Origin: Treponema sp.
GTDB lineage: Bacteria > Spirochaetota > Spirochaetia > Treponematales > Breznakiellaceae
Length of the DNA stretch: 37,117 nt
Direction of reading: 5' to 3'
NCBI GenBank assembly: GCA_009787775.1
Contig: WQSQ01000013.1
Location: 1-37,117, forward strand
Below the pieces are notes generated by a model, which saw only the letters and a list, made by a program, of their open reading frames with translations, was not told the origin of the DNA and searched no databases. How positions within the stretch are numbered: the stretch's first letter is position 1; each line of letters begins with the position of its first letter. Below are positions 33,819 to 37,117 of the stretch, piece by piece. The position numbers were made by a program, and so were the translations under genes.

Positions 33819-34898
33819 TCACACTTCCAGTTTTATTATACTCCACACCTTCTGAGTTTCCTGGCCAATGCGCCAGAAGCCTATTGAACTCACGCCCATG
33901 GATTTATACATTTCCATACGGGCGGAGATAGAATATTCATCTTCATAGTAGACTCTGACAGAAACACTCGCCTCATAATCAAACACCGGAGTACCGTTTT
34001 CGCGTCTTAACTCCGTTGTTTCAGCAGTGTTTTGAAGCCTTTCAATGCTTGGGTAAGTTAAAGCGCGGCTGTGGTTCTGGCTTGCCCACGCGCGGCCGTA
34101 AAAAGGAATGCCCATAATAAGTTTTTCCGCTCCGATTATACGCAGCGAATAGTCTGCTACGCTTCTGCACCACCTTAAGGAAGAGACAGGGCCGGGTACG
34201 CTTCCGCTCCAGTGTTCGTCGTATGCCATTACAAAAATACGGTCAACATGCGGGGTTATTTTCGCGTAATCGTAAACGTCATTGGCAATTGCCCTGTTGC
34301 GTCCGTAAAGCGCGATAGTAAGCATTTTACCGGCGGGAAGCCCTTCGCGAAGTTCGCGCAGGAATGATAAAAAGGCGTCTCCCGACTGCGCGGGAATATT
34401 CTCAAAATCAATATTCAGACCATCAAAGTTACTTGTTGCCATTATAAGGTTTCTTATAAGATCGGCCCTCTCCTTGCTCCCCGGCATCAATGTAAAATAT
34501 GTAAGAGAGCTGCTTGGACAGGTAACGGTCAGGTGCACCCGCCCTGTAAATGAAGAAAGGCGGCTCCTGTTCGGAACGCTGTTAAGCCTTCCGTACATGT
34601 TAACTTCCGCGCCGAAATAGCATACATCAGTAATGGGTAAGCCTCTCCTTAAAGCCGACTCCTGCCCCGAAACCACATATCCCCATACTTCGCGGAATTC
34701 GGTGACAGGAAGATCCGTTTCAGGATCAGGGATGAAGATCGAAAGGTCTTCTTCAGGTTCTTCTTCTTCCGGATCATCAATAAATAAAGCTGACGCCTGA
34801 TGCTGCAAACATTCTTCGCCGCAGGTACAGGGTACCTCTTTGGAGCATTGCGTCAATATTATTAAAACCAATGCTGTTAAAAAGGCGGGATGTTTCAT
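33819..34898 (-). CDS. GH18-family lipoprotein, SleL/YaaH-like glycosidase candidate
   Basis: 359 residues from the ATG at 34898, chosen because it gives a lipoprotein signal (LTALVLIILTQC, Cys18); an ATG at 34970 would add 24 hydrophobic residues. An acidic linker (DDPEEEEPEEDLSIF) is followed by a TIM-barrel domain with FDGLNIDFENIP (Asp159, Asp164, Glu166; the DxxxxDxE catalytic run of GH18), RIFVMAYDEHWSGSVPGPV, LIMGIPFYGRAWA, and late MGVSSIGFWRIGQE. The text is closer to peptidoglycan-acting, spore-germination-type GH18 proteins than to true chitinases. The likely substrate is cell-wall sugar at the periplasmic face. The gene stands alone, convergent with aroH. Confidence 0.85.
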   Translation of the reverse strand: MKHPAFLTALVLIILTQCSKEVPCTCGEECLQHQASALFIDDPEEEEPEEDLSIFIPDPETDLPVTEFREVWGYVVSGQESALRRGLPITDVCYFGAEVNMYGRLNSVPNRSRLSSFTGRVHLTVTCPSSSLTYFTLMPGSKERADLIRNLIMATSNFDGLNIDFENIPAQSGDAFLSFLRELREGLPAGKMLTIALYGRNRAIANDVYDYAKITPHVDRIFVMAYDEHWSGSVPGPVSSLRWCRSVADYSLRIIGAEKLIMGIPFYGRAWASQNHSRALTYPSIERLQNTAETTELRRENGTPVFDYEASVSVRVYYEDEYSISARMEMYKSMGVSSIGFWRIGQETQKVWSIIKLEV

Positions 34899-35248
34899 TG
34901 TGACAATATAGTACAAAAATGTATAAATGTATATCAGCGTATAATAATACCGGTGCAGTAGAGATAGCATGTCAGAGCATGATTCGTAAAGGGAACTGCT
35001 TGGACAATGTATGTGCCGAAAGCTTTTTCAAGACTTTGAAAGTAGAATTAAATTTATCAAAAAGGAGGTTCACTGTTAAATAAATAAAAATTATGATATT
35101 TTATTATATCGAGATTTATTACAACAGGTGTCGTAGACACCCAGCTAAATAATCGGTAAAAAACCTGCCGTTAGAAGGCTCAATTTATGTGTGAAAAGAG
35201 CATGGATTTTAGACGGTATTATGGATTTTTAAACGAAGGAGTGATTTT
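34899..35248. other. 350-base divergent intergenic region
   Basis: It lies between two outward-facing genes. It holds a perfect 6-bp hairpin GGTGTC-GTA-GACACC at 35127-35141 and an orphan AAGGAGG near 35060-35068 that is not followed by an open frame of useful length, only a few codons. The ribosome binding site GAAGGAG of the next gene is at its right end. No confident promoter or RNA gene was recognised. Confidence 0.45.
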
Positions 35249-36394
35249 GTGAAAGGTAAAGTAATATTCTTTGTCTTTTTATTTATATTTTTAACAGGTT
35301 CTTTATTCTCGCAGACACCTGCGCAAGCCGGAGAGGCGGCAAGAGAAGCGCTGTTAAGACTGGAAGCTGCACTCGGCGGAAATAATCAAACATCCGTTTC
35401 CGGCAGCGCGAATACAACTGCGGCGCAGGTTATACAGGGCGGAACACAGCCTGCATGGGTTAATGATCCGTATACAGCTTATAACAGGGATCGCTATATT
35501 GCTGTTATTGGATCGGGGACAAACCGTATTCAGGCTGAAGCGAGGGCGCTGACAGCGCTTGCCGCGATTTTCGGACAGTCGATAAAATCGGAATTTGTAA
35601 TCGCGGCTATGTATACGGAAGCTGTAAACAGGGGTGCTGTAAGCGTTTCAGATAATACCAGTATCCGCGACACTATAACCAAAGCCGTGAGTATGGATAA
35701 TATTATAGGCGCTCAAATAGGATATGTGTGGGATTCAGGGAGAGACATTGTTTATGCCGCAGCATATCTTGATAAGGCGAGAGCTATCGCGGTGTATACC
35801 GACATGATAATTATTAATAACAACAATATAGCTCACCTTACAAACATGAGTATTAACGAAAGAAATACTTTTGACGGTTATGCGCGTTACAGGCTCGCTT
35901 ACCAGATTGCGGGTATAAATTCAAATTATGCCGTCATTATTACCATGTCCGGCGGTTCTGTTGCTTCATTAAACTTAAATGGCGCTGATTATTATAAGAT
36001 TGAAGCTGCCGATATATTCCGCAATATTACTGTTACTGTAAGCGTTGACAATGACCGCGCAAACCGCGTGCAGAACGCGTTCGCGGGCGTTTTAAGTTCT
36101 GAAGGGCTGCGGACAAGAGGTAATAATCCGCCGTATGTTCTGGAGGTATCTGTATTTTCAGGTGAAGTTGATGACCCCACTAACATCTATAAATGGTGCC
36201 TGATGGAGATAAGCGCAAACCTGATTGAAAACTCAACAGGAGCGTCATTATTGCCGTTCAGTATTGATTTGTACTCAGGAGATCTGTCCTACGCCAACGC
36301 GGAAACAGCCGCCTACATGAATGCGGAAAGAGAAATTGCGCAAAAATATCCGGCTCTTTTGCGTGAATATCTTGCGGCGGTTATGCCGGATTAA
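35249..36394 (+). CDS. LPP20-like secreted protein
   Basis: 381 residues; GTG start with GAAGGAG upstream. A signal peptide (KVIFFVFLFIFLTGSLFSQT) without a lipobox suggests periplasmic release. The region PAWVNDPYTAYNRDRYIAVI, followed by GSGTNRIQAEARALTALAAI, is the LPP20 pattern ('P.Wv......yi..vG.g....A...A...l'). A second half (from about residue 230) contains strands with NAFAGVLSSEGLRTRGNNPP and resembles LPP20-associated domains that measure or bind partner subunits. Function is unknown. It lies 13 bases before a secreted FGE-domain gene with a LpoB/CsgG-like N terminus, so the pair probably works together at the cell envelope. Confidence 0.75.
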   Translation: MKGKVIFFVFLFIFLTGSLFSQTPAQAGEAAREALLRLEAALGGNNQTSVSGSANTTAAQVIQGGTQPAWVNDPYTAYNRDRYIAVIGSGTNRIQAEARALTALAAIFGQSIKSEFVIAAMYTEAVNRGAVSVSDNTSIRDTITKAVSMDNIIGAQIGYVWDSGRDIVYAAAYLDKARAIAVYTDMIIINNNNIAHLTNMSINERNTFDGYARYRLAYQIAGINSNYAVIITMSGGSVASLNLNGADYYKIEAADIFRNITVTVSVDNDRANRVQNAFAGVLSSEGLRTRGNNPPYVLEVSVFSGEVDDPTNIYKWCLMEISANLIENSTGASLLPFSIDLYSGDLSYANAETAAYMNAEREIAQKYPALLREYLAAVMPD

Positions 36395-36407
36395 GGATAA
36401 ATATGAT

Positions 36408-37117
36408 ATGAATAGAAAAAGTTTTTTTATTTCTTTAATTTTATTTTTTATAACGGTGTTTTTCGCCTACAGCCAGACAATCACTATTGATAACGCTGTT
36501 TCTAATTGTGTACAGTATCTGCAAAACCGTTATCCAAACAGCACAAGAGCCGCGTTAATTTTTATACAAAGTGAAAACGCGGAACTTGGGGAGTTTGTCT
36601 TAAATAAAGTAAGCGCCGCTCTTGTAAACAGCAACTGGTTCAGAGTAGTTGAGCGCAATTCCGCTGTTCTTGAGCAAATTGATCAGGAGTTGTATCTCAA
36701 TCGAAGCTTAATTGTAAGCCGGGATACCGCGCTTTCTTTGGGAAGACAGTTGGGCGCTCAGATTATTATTTCCGGCTCTTTTACCAGAAACGGGCAAAAT
36801 TGGCTGTTGGATATTCAGGCGGTAAACGCTGAAACCGCGGAGCGTACAGGGCATTTTACTGCCGAAAATATTCGCTACGATTCCGCGTTATCGCAGGCGC
36901 TGACAGGCGCTGCTATACAGGCAGGCCCGTCAATACCCGCCAACATGGTGAGAATAGAAGGCGGAACCTTCCAGATGGGAAGTGCTTCCGGAGGCGATAG
37001 TGACGAAAGACCTGTCAGGCAGGTAACTGTCGACAGTTTTTATATGAGTATATACGAAGTTACGCAGAAAGAATGGTTTGATGTTATGGGAACAACTATT
37101 CGCCAGCAGCGTGATAT
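36408..37117 (+). CDS. secreted FGE-sulfatase-domain protein with CsgG/LpoB-like N terminus, 3'-partial
   Basis: 236 residues are visible and the gene runs off the right edge. The ATG at 36408 starts a signal peptide (SFFISLILFFITVFFAYSQT). Residues ~30-165 read like CsgG/LpoB-type domains (TRAALIFIQSENAELGEFVL, WFRVVERNSAVLEQIDQEL, LGRQLGAQIIISGSFTRNG). From about residue 182 the FGE-sulfatase (SUMF1) domain begins: NMVRIEGGTFQMGSASGGDS, then DERPVRQVTVDSFYMSIYEV and TQKEW. In secreted proteins this C-type-lectin-related fold is often a binding module and not an enzyme; the catalytic cysteines, if any, are beyond the edge. It is coupled to the preceding LPP20-like gene. Confidence 0.85.
   Translation, partial: MNRKSFFISLILFFITVFFAYSQTITIDNAVSNCVQYLQNRYPNSTRAALIFIQSENAELGEFVLNKVSAALVNSNWFRVVERNSAVLEQIDQELYLNRSLIVSRDTALSLGRQLGAQIIISGSFTRNGQNWLLDIQAVNAETAERTGHFTAENIRYDSALSQALTGAAIQAGPSIPANMVRIEGGTFQMGSASGGDSDERPVRQVTVDSFYMSIYEVTQKEWFDVMGTTIRQQRD

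Noticed and set aside
33819-34970. GH18 gene starting at the ATG at 34970
   Set aside because: The extra 24 residues would bury the lipoprotein signal that begins at 34898.

Overview
The window looks like part of a Treponema-type spirochaete chromosome with the right end of a prophage on its left side. The host assignment rests on two short FlaB-type flagellins, a flaG-fliD-PilZ-tsaE-tsaB gene block that I recall from treponemes, an LPP20-type periplasmic protein and several lipoproteins. I could run no search, so family names come from motif recognition and gene order.

Region 1 (1-14704, all + strand) is the virion-ejection and host-recognition block of a T7-like podovirus. The order matches T7 genes 12, 14, 15, 16 and 17: a tail nozzle protein (cut by the left edge), a small internal virion protein, a ~940-residue internal virion protein, a giant ~2,590-residue ejection protein with a zincin motif (HEFAH), and a short protein with the T7 tail-fibre N-terminal domain. 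After these come a C-type-lectin protein whose 3' end looks like the variable region of a diversity-generating retroelement (DGR), and a probable tail-fibre chaperone. No integrase, reverse transcriptase, terminase or capsid gene is in the window. Three consecutive phage genes (gp15-, gp16- and gp17-like) have a good Shine-Dalgarno sequence but no ATG, GTG or TTG at the right distance. Each has GTA inside a shared CGTAA.

Region 2 (14959-17911, + strand) holds two signal peptidase I paralogues, the second with Thr in place of the catalytic Ser, followed by hemW. Region 3 (17912-18723) is a gene-poor gap with a possible transposase remnant and an exact 23-bp-period array of seven palindromic units.

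Region 4 (18724-27347, - strand) is the flagellar block. Two flaB genes are followed by flaG, fliD, an unknown gene, a PilZ protein, a small unknown gene, and then tsaE and tsaB for tRNA t6A synthesis. From fliD onward the genes are tightly packed and probably co-transcribed. One flaB has a good sigma-28-type promoter; the other has a leader of stacked hairpins.

Region 5 (27540-32993, - strand) holds a lysine-rich basic protein, RarA with an unusual ~300-residue C-terminal extension, a beta-propeller-like lipoprotein, an outer-membrane beta-barrel candidate and an SPFH-like membrane protein. Region 6 (33051-37117) holds a small membrane protein overlapping an AroH-type chorismate mutase, a GH18 lipoprotein on the other strand, an LPP20-like secreted protein, and a secreted protein with an FGE-sulfatase domain that runs off the right edge.
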